Positions 29,892-41,456 are shown, numbered from the stretch's first letter. The stretch: 64,000 bases of DNA from CAWDYA01 sp963806495 (GCA_963806495.1 CAWDYA010000004.1:62001-126000), one strand, 5' to 3'. The notes: a model not told the origin generated them from the letters alone. Translations and numbers: made by a program.

Positions 29892-32718
29892 CTATGCCTT
29901 TGTCCTGGTGGAGCCGCAGACCGGCGCCGCGCGCGTGTATTCTCGATCTCCACCTTGATGTCGCGGTTGTTGCCGGTCGGGCCCCAGTAGTTGAGCCGGA
30001 AGTTCACGTGGCCGTACTTGCCGACGAGCTGCGTCGGCTTGATCTTGATGTAGGTGAGCGACTGCCAGCCGCCCTGCTGGAAGCCGAGGAACTTCTCCCA
30101 GCCGTGATACATGGTCACGCGCCCGGGCTTCTCGCCGGGCAGGATCTGCAGCCGTGCAGACGCACTCGCCGATCTGGTTGAAGATGCGGACCCAGTCGTT
30201 GTCACGCAATGCCGCGCCGGCGCGGCGTCGTCGGGGTGCATGTAGACGATCGGCATGCCGCGCTGCAGCCGCAGCAGGTAGCGATGGTCGCGCCAGGTGG
30301 AGTGGATCGACCAGCGGCCGTGCGGCGTGTTCCAGAAGAGGGGGTACTTGCCGTCGTCCGCCGGGGTCCTTGTGCACCGGGAGCGCTCGCCGAGCTCGAG
30401 GAACCAGGGATGATCGATGTAGAACTGCTGGCGGCCGGTGAGGGTCCGCCACGGCCGCTTCTTCTCCACCTGATGCTTGAACGGCGTGTAGGCGACGCCC
30501 GCCTCGATGTCGCTGTTCCAGGACTTCCGGGTCGGTGGCGACGAAGCGCTGCGGATGCGTCCTGGAGGTTCTCGGTAGGTCATGCCCTGGGTTTCCGGCG
30601 AGTCGACGAGGATGAAGTTCGCAGCCGTGCCTCGTCGCTGACAGCTCGCCGTCGTCCGCTCCAGTCGTCGTAGAGTCGGGTGAAGTCGCGGGCCCAGTCG
30701 AAGGCCTCGTCCTGGAAGGGCGTCAGGTTCCGTGCCGCGGCGACCTCGGCGATCTTCTGCGCCAGGGCCCTGAAGATGTCCCAGTCGGTCTTGGCTCTCG
30801 AACAGCGGATCGAGCACCTTGCCGAAGGGTGCATGTAGCTGTGGCAGTCGGTCGAGTTCAGGTCGGTCTTCTCGTAGTAGCTGGAGGCGGGCAGCACCAC
30901 GTCCAGTAGAGCGCCGTGGTGTCCATGCGGTAGTTGATGTCGACGATCAGGTCGAGGTCCTTCCAGAGCGACTTCAGCGATTAGCTCGTTGCCCTTGGCC
31001 TGGTTCAGGTAGTTGGCGCGCCAGATGATCATGGCGCGCGGCTTGCGGCCGTTCCGTGGCGTCTCGCCGCTCGCCCAGTCTTTCGGCCACAGCGGCATCC
31101 AGCCGTTCGGCGACCGACTCCTGGATGTAGTCCTCGATCGGCTTGCCGTTGTAGCAGATGCGGGTCGCGGTTGGCGGAGTGCACGTAGCTCCAGAGGGTC
31201 GTGTTCTGGAACCGCTGCTTCTTCGGGCCCTCGGGGAAGGCGAGCTGCTTGAAGCCGTGCTCCGGCCAGACGCGCTCCTGGCCGACGTAGTGGTTGAAGC
31301 CGCCGCCGTTCTTGCCGACGTTGCCGGTCAGCGCGACCAGCAGGATCAGGGCGCGGTTGACAGGTCGTTGTGGAACCAGTGGTTCGTGCCCGCGCCGTGG
31401 ATGATCATGGCGGGCTTGCGCGTGCCGAGGTCGCGGGCGAAGGTCGCGGATGTCGCTGGCGGGCAGGCCGGTGATCCTCGGCCACCGTTCGCAGCGGGTA
31501 GTCGCGCCAGCTTCGCGCTTCAGCAGCTCGAAGACGGTCGTCACCTCGGCCGGCGTGCCGTCGGCGAGCTGGACCGTGAACGTCCCCGTGAGCGCCGGAT
31601 CGACCGCCAGGCGCGATCGTCTTCTCCCCGGAGCCCATCGAGCCGGGCGCCGCCACGGCCTTCCCCTGTGCGGCGTCCCAGAGGTAGAAGACGTCGTCCT
31701 TCCGTCGGCGCGCAGGTCCGACTCGCGCAGGAACGGCCCGTGGTCTTGCACGGACGAGCAGCGGCAGGTCGGTCTGCTCCTTCACGTACGGCTCGTCGAT
31801 CGAGGCTGTTCTCGACCAGGAGCCGTTGGCCACGCCCAGGGCCAGCACCGTGTCGGTGCCGGGCTGGATCGCCAGGAACTGGTCGGCGTGGATGCAGCTG
31901 CGTTGTAGTCCGGGCGAGATGCCGACGACCTTCGCGCCGTTGTAGCGGGCCTCGAAGGCGAAGTGCGCGTCGGGGATGCGGGTCTGCGAGATGTTCGTGC
32001 CCCACAGCACGATGTACTTCGAGTTGAACCAGTCGGCGCACTCGCAGGCCTCGGTCTGCACGCCCCAGGTGAGCGGCTCGCCGGGCGGCAGGTCGCAGTA
32101 CCAGTCGTAGAAGAGCAGAACACGCCGCCGAGGTAGTGCGCGAGCCGCGAGCCGGCGCAGAAGCTGACCGGGCTCATCGCCGGGATGACCGAGAAGAAGG
32201 TGTTGGTGTCCGGGCCGTGCTCGTAGATGTTGTCGAGCAGCTTGCCGGCGATGTAGCGTGAGCGCCTCGTCCCAGGTGGCGCGCCGCCACTTGCCCTCGC
32301 CCGCGCTCCCCGGCGCGGATCAGCGGATACTGCAGCCGCTGCGGCGCCGTAGACGTACTCGACGAAGCAGCGCGCCCTTCTGGCAGCCGCGCGGGTTGTA
32401 GTCGGGCAGGTCGTCGTTGATGCGCGGGTAGTCGGCGGCCTGCTCCTCGCGGACCATCACGCCGTCCTTGCACGTAGACCTTCCAGGAGCACGAGCCGGT
32501 GCAGTTGGCCGAATGGGTGGAGCGGACGACCTTGTCCCAGGTCCAGACTGTCGCGGTAGAGATCCTCCCAGCCGCGGTAGGGATACGTGCCAGCGGGTCG
32601 AAGTCGCCCGGTGAAGGCGGTCAGCGCCGGCTCCTCGCTGGAGCGGCAGCCGGGGATGGCCAGCGCCGCCGAGGCGGCCGCGCCGGCATCAAGGAAGCCG
32701 CGCCGTGAGAGCGGTCAT
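29892..32718 (-). CDS. TAT-exported NarG-like molybdopterin oxidoreductase alpha subunit (frameshift-ridden)
   Basis: About 930 residues after repair. After mending one base near 32703 the N-terminus reads T-R-R-G-F-L with a hydrophobic run and C, a twin-arginine leader. The [4Fe-4S] motif is H-S-A-N-C-T-G-S-C-S-W. The Mo ligand Asp sits in FYDWYCDLPPGEP, and IVLWGTNISQTRIPDAHF and QPGTDTVLALGVA follow as in NarG. The C-terminal molybdopterin-dinucleotide domain contains HVNFRLNYWGPTG. Type II family members reduce nitrate, (per)chlorate, selenate or DMSO, or oxidise nitrite, DMS or ethylbenzene. The YDWYCDLPP box is closest to nitrate/nitrite enzymes, but the substrate is not proven. At least nine indels occur in 32250-32705 alone. 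The start overlaps the cytochrome c stop (ATGA). Confidence 0.8.
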
Positions 32719-34235
32719 CGTTCATCCTCCGCGATGGGCTGAGTTCGGCTCTCGCCCGGGAGCCGCGGCTCCGCGGTGCCGCGCACGGCGCGGCGAGCGG
32801 ATCGGATGAAGGCCACCAGGTCGCGATGTCCGGATCGCTCAGACCCGCGGCCCCCGGCGCGCTGGAACGAGGGCATCGCGGTGTCGGGCGTCCCTGCCGG
32901 ATCGTCGTGGCGAGGAACCGTCGGTGGCCGCCGCCTGGAAGCGGGTTGGCGAGCTCCGGGGCGAGCCGCACGCCCGGCCGCGCCGTGGCAGCCGGCGCAG
33001 TGCGCGCGCGAACAGGATCGCCCCGTCGCGGCGGCTGCCGTGCGTCCCCGGCGGCGTCACCGGTCCGGACGGTCTCCGGCGCGACGACGGCCGCGCCCGC
33101 GCAGGTAATCCGTCACCAGCCGGTCGATCTGCGCGTCCGGCTGCAGCCCGCCGGCCGTGCGCAACCCCACGCCGGCATCAGCGTGCCGGGCCGCCCTCGG
33201 CGATGATGGTCTCGAGGTATGTACCGGGTCGCGGTGGCCTGCAACGAGCGGCCCCGCGGACCGCCGGCATGAAGCGCGCGAAGAACTTGTCCCATCGGCC
33301 GTAGGGGCCGCGCCGTGGCAGCGACGCAATAGCGGCTGTAGAGCACCTCGCCGTCAGGGGCTCCGGGCGGACGTGCCTCGCGCCTCATCCTCGATCTTGT
33401 CCGGCGCGAGAGTAGCTTCGGGGCAGGTCGATGCGGCGAGCATGAGAGCATGAACGCGGTCAGGGCGCGGTCTCGTGCCGCGTGACCGTGGCGGTTCTCA
33501 TCTGGCTGCCGGGAGACGACGCCGCCGGGATCGTCGAAGTGCTGCTCGAGCCAGTCGCCAGCGTGTGCGTCCCCTCGAGATGGGCGACCATCGAGCTGTT
33601 GACCTTGCTCTTCAGGCCCACGTCGTCGAGGGCCGGACCGAGCTGCCGCCGCGCCCGTGCCAGCTTGTGGCACAGCTGGCAGCCCTTTCCCGAGGAACAG
33701 GCGCTCGCCCCCGAGCAACACAGGGCCACGCTGCTCATCAGGTGCTGTGCCCGGATCGTGACAGGTCCCGCAGGTGGCCTGCGGTCAGCGCGGCGGCAGG
33801 AGCGGGTAGTCCCAGTAGGACGTCGGTCGCCTTGGCCTCGCGGAAGATCGTCGCGCGCGCCCTGGCCGCGGTGGCAGATCGTGCAGCCGTACTGCGTCGA
33901 CCGGGTGGTGAGCGAGGATAGTCGCCCGGATGGGTGCGATAGGGAACCTGCTCGTCCGTCATGCGCGGATCGTCGATGCCGAGGTGGCAGGTCACGCAGC
34001 GATCCACCGTGCCCAGCGCGGGCAAGCTCACCTGTTCAGCTCGATGCGGTAATTGCGCATGAGCTGCGCCGCGGTCGTCGGTGGCCTTGCGGCCAGGATC
34101 GCCCGATACTCGCGCTGGAGTGAGTACCACTGGGCCAGGAGGTTCTCGCGAACGGCGGCGGCCAGGAGGAACCCGAAGCGTCACCAGGCTCGCTGTCAGC
34201 AGCATCCATCGGAACAGCCGCGAGAGGTCCTTCAT
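32715..34235 (-). CDS. membrane-anchored multihaem cytochrome c (frameshift-ridden)
   Basis: About 500 residues after repair. An N-terminal anchor (MKDLSRLFRWMLLTASLVTL) is followed by haem motifs CVTCH, CTICH, CGTCH and CQLCH in the first half, a probable CxxCHG near 33320 (after EVLYSRYC), and CAGCHG near 32995, giving five or six c-haems. The last two domains resemble class I cytochrome c (GxGxMPxF-like ends). The start is supported by ctgaggag upstream. The stop overlaps the alpha start (ATGA). It lies between cytochrome b and the molybdoenzyme and is the obvious electron shuttle between them. With so many indels I cannot exclude two adjacent genes. Confidence 0.65.
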
Positions 34236-34246
34236 CGATCCACTCC

Positions 34247-35790
34247 TCAGTGCACCGGCCACTGGCGCGGCCTCCAGTAGAATTGCCAGTTCGGCCCGCG
34301 ATGGACCGTGGCGAAGTAGGTCAGGATCACGAAGCCCACGAGGAAACAGGTAAACAGCGCCACGGCCGCCAGCCGCACGGAGTCGCGGCGTCCAGCACCC
34401 ACAGCGACCATCCGGCATAGAGCGATCACGAGCAGGCGAGCCGGGATTGAAGAGCGATGATCCAGAGCTGATGGATCTCCGGGAACCAGTTGCGCAGCCA
34501 GCCGAAGTTCACGGTGAAGCGAGCATGGCGAGCGTCACCGCCAGCGCCGAACCCCACCGACGGCCAGGCGATCGCCTCGCCCCGGCGGCCGCTGAACCAG
34601 ACCCCCTGCTCCTCCGGGGCGCGGTCCAGAAACGGAATCAACGCCAGACCGAGCAGGCGATCGCGGGGACCACGATGCCCGCCCATGAAGGCCGAGTAGG
34701 AGACCAGCTCCTGCAGGCCGAGGAAGTACCAGGGCGCCTTGGCCGGGTTCTCCGGCACCGCGGGGTTGGCCATCTCCTTCAGCGGCGCGTCAAGAAGAAG
34801 GACAGGATCAGGCAGACGGCGACGGTCATCATCACCACGGCCAGCTCGGCCCACAGCAGGTGCGGCCAGCTCATGCCTCGTGTTCTCCGGCCCGCGGTTC
34901 CCGGGGGGCGACGGCCCTTCACGACGCCATCAGGCCGTAGGTCTTGGGGCCAGCCGGCTCGAAGACCCGGCGCGTCTTCTGGCCCCATTCCGCCTCCCCG
35001 CCGCATGGGATCCTCCGGGCGCGCCAGCCCGCCGTCCTTGCGGATGCGCCAGAAGTGCAACGCCGATCAGCGTCAGGAGCAGCACGGCAGCACCATCACG
35101 TGCAGGACGTAGAACCGCATCAGGGCGTCCTGCTCCCACCTGGTTGGCGCCCAGCAGCAGACGACTCTGGAAGCCGCCCGGATCGAACCACTCGGTGATG
35201 CCCCAGCGCGTCGGTCAGCTCGCGCGGCGAGTTGGCGATGTTGGAGCCGATGGTCACCGCCCAGTAGGCGAGCTGATCCCAGGGGAGCAGGTAGCCGGAG
35301 AAGCTCAGTCCGAGCGTCAGCACCAGCAGCACCAGGCCGATCAGCCAGTTGAACTCGCGCGGCTTCTTGTAGCTGGCGGTGTAGAACACCCGCGCCATGT
35401 GCAGGAACACCGCCACGACCATGACGTGCGCGCTCCAGCGGTGCAGGTTGCGAATGAACCGCCCCGTGGGGACGGCGTAGTGGATGTCCTTGATCGACTC
35501 GTAGGCCAGGTCGTCGACGGCTTGTAGTAGACCATCAGGAGGACGCCGGTGACGCAGAGGATGATGAAGCTGACCGTGGCCATGAGGCCGAGCCCGAAGG
35601 TCAGGGTGGGCTTCAGCGTCCGCACGTGCACGCGCACGCTGTGCAGGTGCAGGAAGAGGTTCTGGAACGTGGCCTGCGATTCTTCGCGCTCCGACTGGGG
35701 CAGGCGGCCGGTGCGGAACCACGCATCCTTCAGGTTCCGCGGAAGCCGCAGCAGGTTCTCGACGAACTCCCGGGTGGCGCTGGCGCTCAT
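34247..35790 (-). CDS. cytochrome b of a bc-type complex, full length (frameshift-ridden)
   Basis: About 514 residues after repair. The N-terminal b-part has TLTFGLGLMATVSFIILCVTG, haem ligands in NLHRWSAHVMVV and FLHMARVFYTASY, and the GYLLPWDQLAYWAVTI Qo-helix. The C-terminal part carries PAKAPWYFLGLQELVSYSAF, the PEWY-like Qo motif, and finishes with extra TM helices (CFLVGFVILTYFA). Many indels are present. A stop near 34930 (before VVKGRRPPG) disappears with a one-base repair, so I read one fused gene rather than separate b6 and subunit IV genes. The Rieske gene precedes it and the multihaem cytochrome follows. Confidence 0.7.
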
Positions 35791-35805
35791 GACCGTACCC
35801 CCTCC

Positions 35806-36291
35806 TCAGACCTGAAAGAAGGTCCCTTCGGGCACTTCGTTGTCCGCGTACACGACGAGCTGTCCGTCGGCGGCCCGGCCCACCTCGAGCCAGGGCAGCG
35901 GCCGGGGCGCGGGCCCGGCGTCCACGTCGCCGCGCGCGTCGAACTCGACCCGTGGCACGGGCAGGCGAACCCCTGCGGGGAGCGCGCGACCGAGCATCCC
36001 AGGTGCGTGCACACGGCGGAGATCGCATACATCCCCTGGGCGTCGCGGAAGATGAAGAGGTTCTCCTTCTCGAAGCGCGTCTCGCTTCCCACCGCGTACT
36101 GACGGGCGGGCCGACCTTGAACCGCCGCATCGGGCCGGGAAGCACGGCCGGTTTCGGCAGACGAAGCATCCCTGCCACTGCCGTGCCCATGGCCGTAAAG
36201 AAGCTGACGAGGGATGCCGTAGCTCAGGAAGCTGCGCCGGTCACGGGCGGTGGATCGAGTCGCGAGCGTCCTCGTCGTTCACACCGGGCAT
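35806..36291 (-). CDS. Rieske [2Fe-2S] protein (frameshifted)
   Basis: About 160 residues after repair. An N-terminal TAT-like or membrane anchor (DRRSFLSYGI, then MGTAVAGMLRLP) precedes the Rieske domain. Its cluster motifs CTHLGC and CPCHGS are both complete, and the protein ends QLVVYADNEVPEGTFFQV. Frame breaks occur near 36245 and 36110 and in the segment after CPCHGS. The ATG at 36291 overlaps the 3' end of the FAD/Fe-S oxidoreductase gene by 13 nt, and the stop precedes the cytochrome b ATG by 15 nt. It should oxidise quinol together with the adjacent cytochrome b. Confidence 0.8.
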
Positions 36292-38173
36292 GGCTGCCAC
36301 TCCTTCGAGAACTGGAAGCGTTCCATCGTTATGGCGGTCGTCGGGCAGCGCTGCGCGCAGAGCCCGCAGCGGATGCACCGGTCTTCGTCCTTGATGATGG
36401 CGGATGAGCCGGCGGCCTCGTCGCCGAGCAGCTCGCGCGCGATGCGCTCCAGCTCGGGCGAGGGCGCGAGCCGGTCCAGGGAGACCAGCTTCAGGCAGGT
36501 CGTCGGGCAGACGTCCACGCAGCCGCCGCAGAGGATGCAGCGCTCACCGTCGAAGATCGTGTTCACACCACAGTCGAGGCAGCGGCCCGCCTCGGAGAGG
36601 GCCTGACGCTCCGTGTACCCCGTCTCGACGAGCGCTTCGGGATCCCGCAGCCGCTCCTCGGGGCTCTCGTCGGGATGTGCTCGCGCCCGCGTTTCTCGTA
36701 GGACTTCTCGCGTCGGTAGCGCTCGAGCGGGATGTGGAACTGCACCTCCTCCGGCGCGATCTCGCGGCCCGAAGGTACCGGTAGACGGAGCGCGCCGCCT
36801 GCTTGCCGCTGGCGATGGCATGAATCATCAGTCGCGGCCCGTAGGCGATGTCGCCGGCCACAAAGACGTCCGGCGCCGACGTGGCGCCGGTGGCCGGGAT
36901 CGTTGACGATTGCTGCGGCGAGCGCATCGAGATCCCGTCGCGCTCCGGGTCGAGGAACCCAGGTCGGCCGACTGCCCGATGGAGAGCAGCACGGTGTCAC
37001 CCTCCACCACGTGCTGCTGTGACGGGTCGAACCGGGGCCGAAGCGGCTGTTCTCGTCGTACACGCTCAGGCAACGGACGAAACGCACGCCACGGACGAAC
37101 GTCTGGCCGCGCTTCCTCGCGGGTCAGGATCTCCTGCGGCCCCCAGCTGTTGTGTCGCGTGACGCCCTCTTCGGCGCCTTCGAGGATCTCCACCGTGTCG
37201 GCCGGCATTTCCTCGAGCGACTCCAGACAGACGAGGCTGACCTCGCGCACTCCCTGATACGGGCGGCGGTGCGCGCGACGTCGTACTCCACCTGCCGAAG
37301 CACGGTGCGGGCCACGTCGTAGGCGACGTTGCCTCCGCCGATCACGATGACCCGCCGGCCGAGCTCGACCTTCTTGCCCAACGCCACGTCACGAAGGAAA
37401 TCCACACCGCCCATCACCCCGATGGCGTCCACGCCGGGGATGGGCAGCGCGCGCGAACCCTTGGCGCCGCAGGCGATCATCACCGCGGCAAACTCGCGCC
37501 GCAGCGTTTCGAACGGGATGTCCCGGCCGACAGGGTGTTGCACCGGATCTCCACGCCGAGCGCGCGGATCACCTCCACCTCGGCGCGGATCAGGTCGCGC
37601 GGCAACCGGTACCCGGGCACCCCGATGACCAGCATGCCGGCCGGCACGGACTCCATCTCGTAGATCGTCGGACGGAAGCCCATCAGGGCCAGGTCGTGTC
37701 CCGCGGCCAGGCCGGCCGGGCCGGAGCCGATGATCGCCACCCGCTCCCGGCGGGCTTCGGGAACTCGCCCCGGGCGAGGAAGGCGAGCAGGTGCAGCAGC
37801 TCGTCCTGGTCGTCGCAGTCGCGCACGGTGGTGCGCGGCGCAGGCCGGGGAACTGCTCGTCGGGGTGGTCGAGCCGCGTCTCGAGGCCGTACTGCTCGCA
37901 GGCGAAGCGTTTCAGTGCACGGATGGCGATCGGCTGATCGATCGTCCCGCGACGGCAGGCCGCTTCGCACGGGGCGCCGCAGATGCGGCCGCACAGAGAG
38001 GCCAGCGGGTTCGGGCCGCGCGCGATCAGGTAGGCGCGCTCGTAGTCACCCTCGGCGATGGCGCGGACATAACCGCGGGCATCGGTGTGGACGGGGCAGG
38101 CGTACTGGCACTTGATCATCTCGCGCCAGTACTCCGCGTCGGCGATGCTTATGCGGTACGCGGCGTCGCTCAT
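36279..38173 (-). CDS. GltD-like FAD/NAD(P) oxidoreductase with C-terminal 2[4Fe-4S] ferredoxin domain (frameshift-ridden)
   Basis: About 630 residues after repair. The N-terminal four-Cys helical domain (KCQYACPVHTDARGYV, CGRICGAPCEAACRRG) is that of glutamate-synthase small-chain-like enzymes. Two dinucleotide folds follow: IIGSGPAGLAAGHDLALMG for FAD and VIVIGGGNVAYDVARTV for NAD(P), then GDIAYGPRLMIHAIASGKQAA. A bacterial ferredoxin domain ends the protein (RCILCGGCVDVCPTTC and RCIRCGLCAQRCPTTA). With Rieske, cytochrome b and cytochrome c genes directly downstream, it is placed to feed NAD(P)H electrons into, or draw them from, the bc-type complex. FAD/NAD(P)-oxidoreductase subunits beside Rieske/cytochrome b genes have been described in anammox bacteria. 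Indels persist up to about 37850. Confidence 0.75.
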
Positions 38174-38234
38174 GATGTGCCTCCAGGCGCTGCGGGACCC
38201 GCTCGAGCCGCTCGGCGGGCGCCGCAGGCGGCCT

Positions 38235-38821
38235 TCAACCCCGGGACGGACCGGCGGCGGTCGGGAGCTGGATCGCGGATTTGAGCTGTTCCATCAGGCC
38301 GTGCAGACGCTCGTGCTCGCCGGGCCCCAGCTTCTCCGTTTCCACCTCCTCGAAGGCGGCGCTCAGCTCCCTCTGGTCCTCACCGGTCAGCAGCCTGTCC
38401 GCCATCACGAACAGGACGTTGTTCTCCTTGGAGATGTGGTCGCGAAGGAGAGCCACGTAGCCGTGGGCGGCCTGTGCCCAGTCGCGGCCCGCCTCCGGGC
38501 CCCCCTGGGCGTAGGCCTCCGCCGTCTCCTTCATCCGCCGGATGAGCGCGCGCCCTTCGTCGTGCTCCGCCAGCATGACCTGGATCGGGCCTGACTGTGC
38601 GGGCATGCCCCGCGCCATCAGACGCGGGAAGAGAAACTCCTCCTCCTTGCCGTGGTGGCAGCGGTCGGCGAAGAGCTGGAAGAACTCGAGCAGACCTTCC
38701 AGGAGACGCGGCTCCATCGACTCGCCGGCGCCCAGGCGACGGGCGGCGGTCTCGGTGGCGTCGAGCATCCCGAGGATGGCTCTCATGCTCCTGTCTGAGG
38801 ATCCTGGGTCGGTGTGTTCAT
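38235..38821 (-). CDS. hemerythrin HHE-domain protein (frameshift near the start)
   Basis: About 195 residues. A four-helix hemerythrin domain is evident: HHGKEEEFLFPRL, then AEHDEGRALIRRM, and LRDHISKENNVLF, supplying His and Glu ligands for a di-iron site. The perfect ribosome site aaaggagg lies 9 nt before the ATG at 38821, but that frame stops after 12 codons. The first-helix EHE followed by ILGMLD can be read only in another frame, so I infer an indel near 38785 that hides the first ligand. Starting at the internal ATG of 38786 would drop that His. Hemerythrin-like proteins of this kind handle O2 or NO and help repair Fe-S centres. The gene sits between rrf2 and the respiratory operon. 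Confidence 0.75.
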
Positions 38822-38852
38822 GCGATGGCGCCTCCTTTATTGATGGAGAAGT

Positions 38853-38874
38853 GGATAAAGATATCCATTAATGG
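38853..38874. promoter_or_regulatory. palindromes between the Rrf2 and hemerythrin genes
   Basis: ggata-aaga-tatcc (38853-38866) and the perfect palindrome ccattaatgg (38865-38874) adjoin each other over the rrf2 stop and upstream of the hemerythrin ribosome site. An Rrf2 operator or a processing hairpin is possible. Confidence 0.35.
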
Positions 38875-39326
38875 TCGAAAAAAAGCCTATTCACCTGTTT
38901 CTCCTTGTTCCTGACCCGTTTCCGGGCCACGCGCGCCAGGTCGGCCAGCGTGTTCTGCTCCATCATGGCGAGCATCTCCCCGCGGATCTCCTTCCAGGTG
39001 TCATGCAGCGGGCAGGCATTCTGGTCGTCGCAGCGCGGCATGCCGAGCACGCAGTGCTCGCTGAAGTCCACTCCGTCCGCGGCGAAGATCACGGTCGAGA
39101 GCGTGATCTCGTCACCCGGGCAGGCCAGCTCATAGCCGCCGTTGACACCCTTGAAGGAGCGGATCAGCTTCCGGCGGGCCAGGGTGTGGAGGATCTTCCA
39201 CAGGAAGGCCGTGGGGATGTTCTCCTCGCGGGAAATCTCGCGCGCACCGGTCAGTTTCCCGGATGGCTGCATGGCCAGGAAGGTCATGGCGCGGAGCGCG
39301 TATTCGGCGGTCCTCGAGAACACCAT
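38868..39326 (-). CDS. Rrf2-family Fe-S transcriptional regulator (NsrR/IscR-like)
   Basis: 152 residues. The winged-helix domain begins FSRTAEYALRAMTFLA and includes the recognition region (AREISREENIPTAFLWKIL) and the wing FKGVNGGYEL. Three cysteines (C92, C99, C105) in HCVLGMPRCDDQNACPLH have the spacing C-x6-C-x5-C, close to NsrR and IscR, which use them to bind a cluster sensitive to NO or to Fe-S status. It heads the minus-strand gene run hemerythrin-oxidoreductase-bc-molybdoenzyme, so it probably governs that operon. The role as an NO sensor is inferred from neighbours. Confidence 0.85.
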   Translation of the reverse strand: MVFSRTAEYALRAMTFLAMQPSGKLTGAREISREENIPTAFLWKILHTLARRKLIRSFKGVNGGYELACPGDEITLSTVIFAADGVDFSEHCVLGMPRCDDQNACPLHDTWKEIRGEMLAMMEQNTLADLARVARKRVRNKEKQVNRLFFDH

Positions 39327-39330
39327 AGTA

Positions 39331-39348
39331 ATGGACCTTTTACTCCAT
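39331..39348. promoter_or_regulatory. candidate Rrf2 operator overlapping its own leader
   Basis: The inverted repeat ATGGA-N8-TCCAT ends 5 nt upstream of the rrf2 start codon. Its length and position fit an autoregulatory Rrf2-type dyad. It has not been matched to a known consensus. Confidence 0.4.
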
Positions 39349-39433
39349 CATAGGCCCCGTGTCAAGTCGAATCTCAGGCGGGTGAAAGCCGCCGGCATGG
39401 TAGGCTTTCGGCGTCTTCAGAGGAGACCTGACC

Positions 39434-41221
39434 ATGAGGAACCGTGGAGCTCGACTGCTGGCGCCGTTGCTCGTCTGGCTGGTGTTTCCGAACCTGGTCG
39501 CTGTGGAGCACCCCGGGGCCGCCGCGCCGGGAGCCGGCGTGGACATGCAGTGGGGCGTGAAGATCCCGATGCGCGACGGGGTGAGCCTGAACGCCACGGT
39601 GTACAGCCCGCGCGAGCGGAAGGAGCCCTTGCCGGTCGTCTTCACGCTCACGCCGTACATCAGCGACTCGTACCTGGATCGCGCCTTCTACTTCGCCGAG
39701 CACGGCTATGTCTTCGCTGCTCGTGGACGTCCGCGGTCGCGGGAACTCCGGTGGCGTCTTCGAGCCGTTCGCGTACGACGCGAAGGACGGCCATGACGTC
39801 GTCGAATGGCTCGCGAGTCAATCGTGGTCGAACGGCAAGGTGGCCATGTGGGGCGGCTCGTACGCGGGCTTCGACCAGTGGGCCACCGCGAAGGAACTGC
39901 CGCCGCATCTGGCGACGATCGTCCCCGCCGCCGCGGCGCATCCCGGGGTGGATTTTCCCTTCCAGTACAACGTCTTCTTTCCCTATGACATGCAGTGGCT
40001 CACCTTCACCGGCGGCGTGACCGGCAACGGCGAATCTCTTCGGCTCGAGCGGTTTCTGGGGCGCGAAGATGCGGGAGTACTACGACACGCACACCGCCTT
40101 CCGCGACTACGATCGGATCGTCGGCAATCCTTCGACCCTGTTCCGGAAATGGCTCGACCATCCCGATGCCCGACGACTACTACGATGCGATGGTCCCCAC
40201 GCCGGCGCAGTACGGAAAGCTCGCCATCCCCATCCTCACCATCACCGGCGACTACGACGGCGATCAGCCCGGCGCCTTCACCTTCTACCGGCGTCACATG
40301 CAGTACGGCTCGGCCGAGGCGAAGCGGGACCATTACCTGATCATCGGGCCGTGGGACCACGCGGGCACACGCACGCCGAAGGCGGAGGTGGGCGGTCTGA
40401 CGTTCGGTGAGGCGAGTCTCCTCGATCTGAACGAGCTGCACCGGGAGTGGTACGACTGGACGATGAAGGGCGGCGCGAAGCCGGCGTTTCTCCAGAAACG
40501 GGTGGCGTACTACGTCGTCGGCGCCGAGGAGTGGCGATACGCCGACACGCTGGAGGCGATCCCGGCCGAGCGGCGTATACTCTATCTGGCCTCGTCCGGC
40601 AGCGCGGCCGACGTGTTCCACTCGGGCTCGCTGGCCGAGACGCCCGGCGGGGGCGCGGCGGCGGACACCTGGACGTACGATCCCCTCGACACGCGTCCCG
40701 GGGACGCGGAGCCAGACGAAGACCCCACGTATCTGACCACGCAGCGTCCGGTGATGAACCTGTATGGAAACGGCGCGGTGTATCACGGCGAGCCGTTCGC
40801 CGAGGCCGTCACCATCACGGGCTTCCCGAAGCTGACGGTCTGGCTCTCGATGGATGTCCCCGACACCGATCTCGAGGCCACCCTGTACGCGATCCGGCCC
40901 GACGGGGGATCGGTCATGTTGTCGACCGCGGTCATGCGCGCGCGCTACCGCGACTCGCCGCGGCGCGAGACGCCGGTGCCGGCGGGAGAGCCGGTCAAGT
41001 ACGTCTTCGACAACTTCGGCTTCTTCTCGCGGCGTCTGCCGGCGGGCAGCCGGCTGCGGCTGCTCGTCCGTTGCCCCAATTCCATCTTCGTGGAGAAGAA
41101 CTACAACAGCGGCGGCGTCGTGGCCGCCGAGACGGGGCGGGACGCGCGCACCGCGCACGTTACCCTGCTGCACGAGGAGGCGCACCCGAGCGCGCTCGAG
41201 CTGCCGTTCGAGAGGCCCTGA
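39434..41221 (+). CDS. secreted CocE/NonD-family alpha/beta hydrolase (S15-like; three frameshifts)
   Basis: About 595 residues. Signal peptide: ARLLAPLLVWLVFPNLVAV. An X-Pro dipeptidyl-peptidase/CocE fold starts MRDGVSLNATVYSP. The nucleophile elbow is GGSYAGF, an Asp lies in TITGDYDGDQPG, and the catalytic His in GPWDHAGTRTP. The C-terminal jelly roll (PLDTRPGDAEPDEDPTYLTT to RLLVRCPN) completes the family. Relatives hydrolyse esters, prolyl dipeptides or glutaryl amides. The frame breaks near 39715, 40060 and 40165 are each one base, and conserved blocks continue across them. The gene is divergent from rrf2. Confidence 0.85.
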
Positions 41222-41456
41222 GCCCGGCTCCGGGCCCGATTCGACCCCCGCCACCGCATGCCGCGGAGTGCTAGCATGACAGGGTTCCGGTCTGCCCAAC
41301 CAAGCCGATATGATGGTCCGCAGCGCCGCACCCGCCGTTGACCCGGTTTCGCGACTCCGGATGGAGCGGCTGTTCTTCCGAAATCCACATGCACCTGACT
41401 GGGACCGTTCGCCGGGGTCGATCCGCACCACTCCGACCGGTCCGGAGGCATCGGAC

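Noticed and set aside
34900..34960. Stop codon splitting cytochrome b into b6- and subunit IV-like genes
   Set aside because: It lies in the indel-rich block and disappears with a one-base repair that gives continuous sequence into SWPHLLWAEL.
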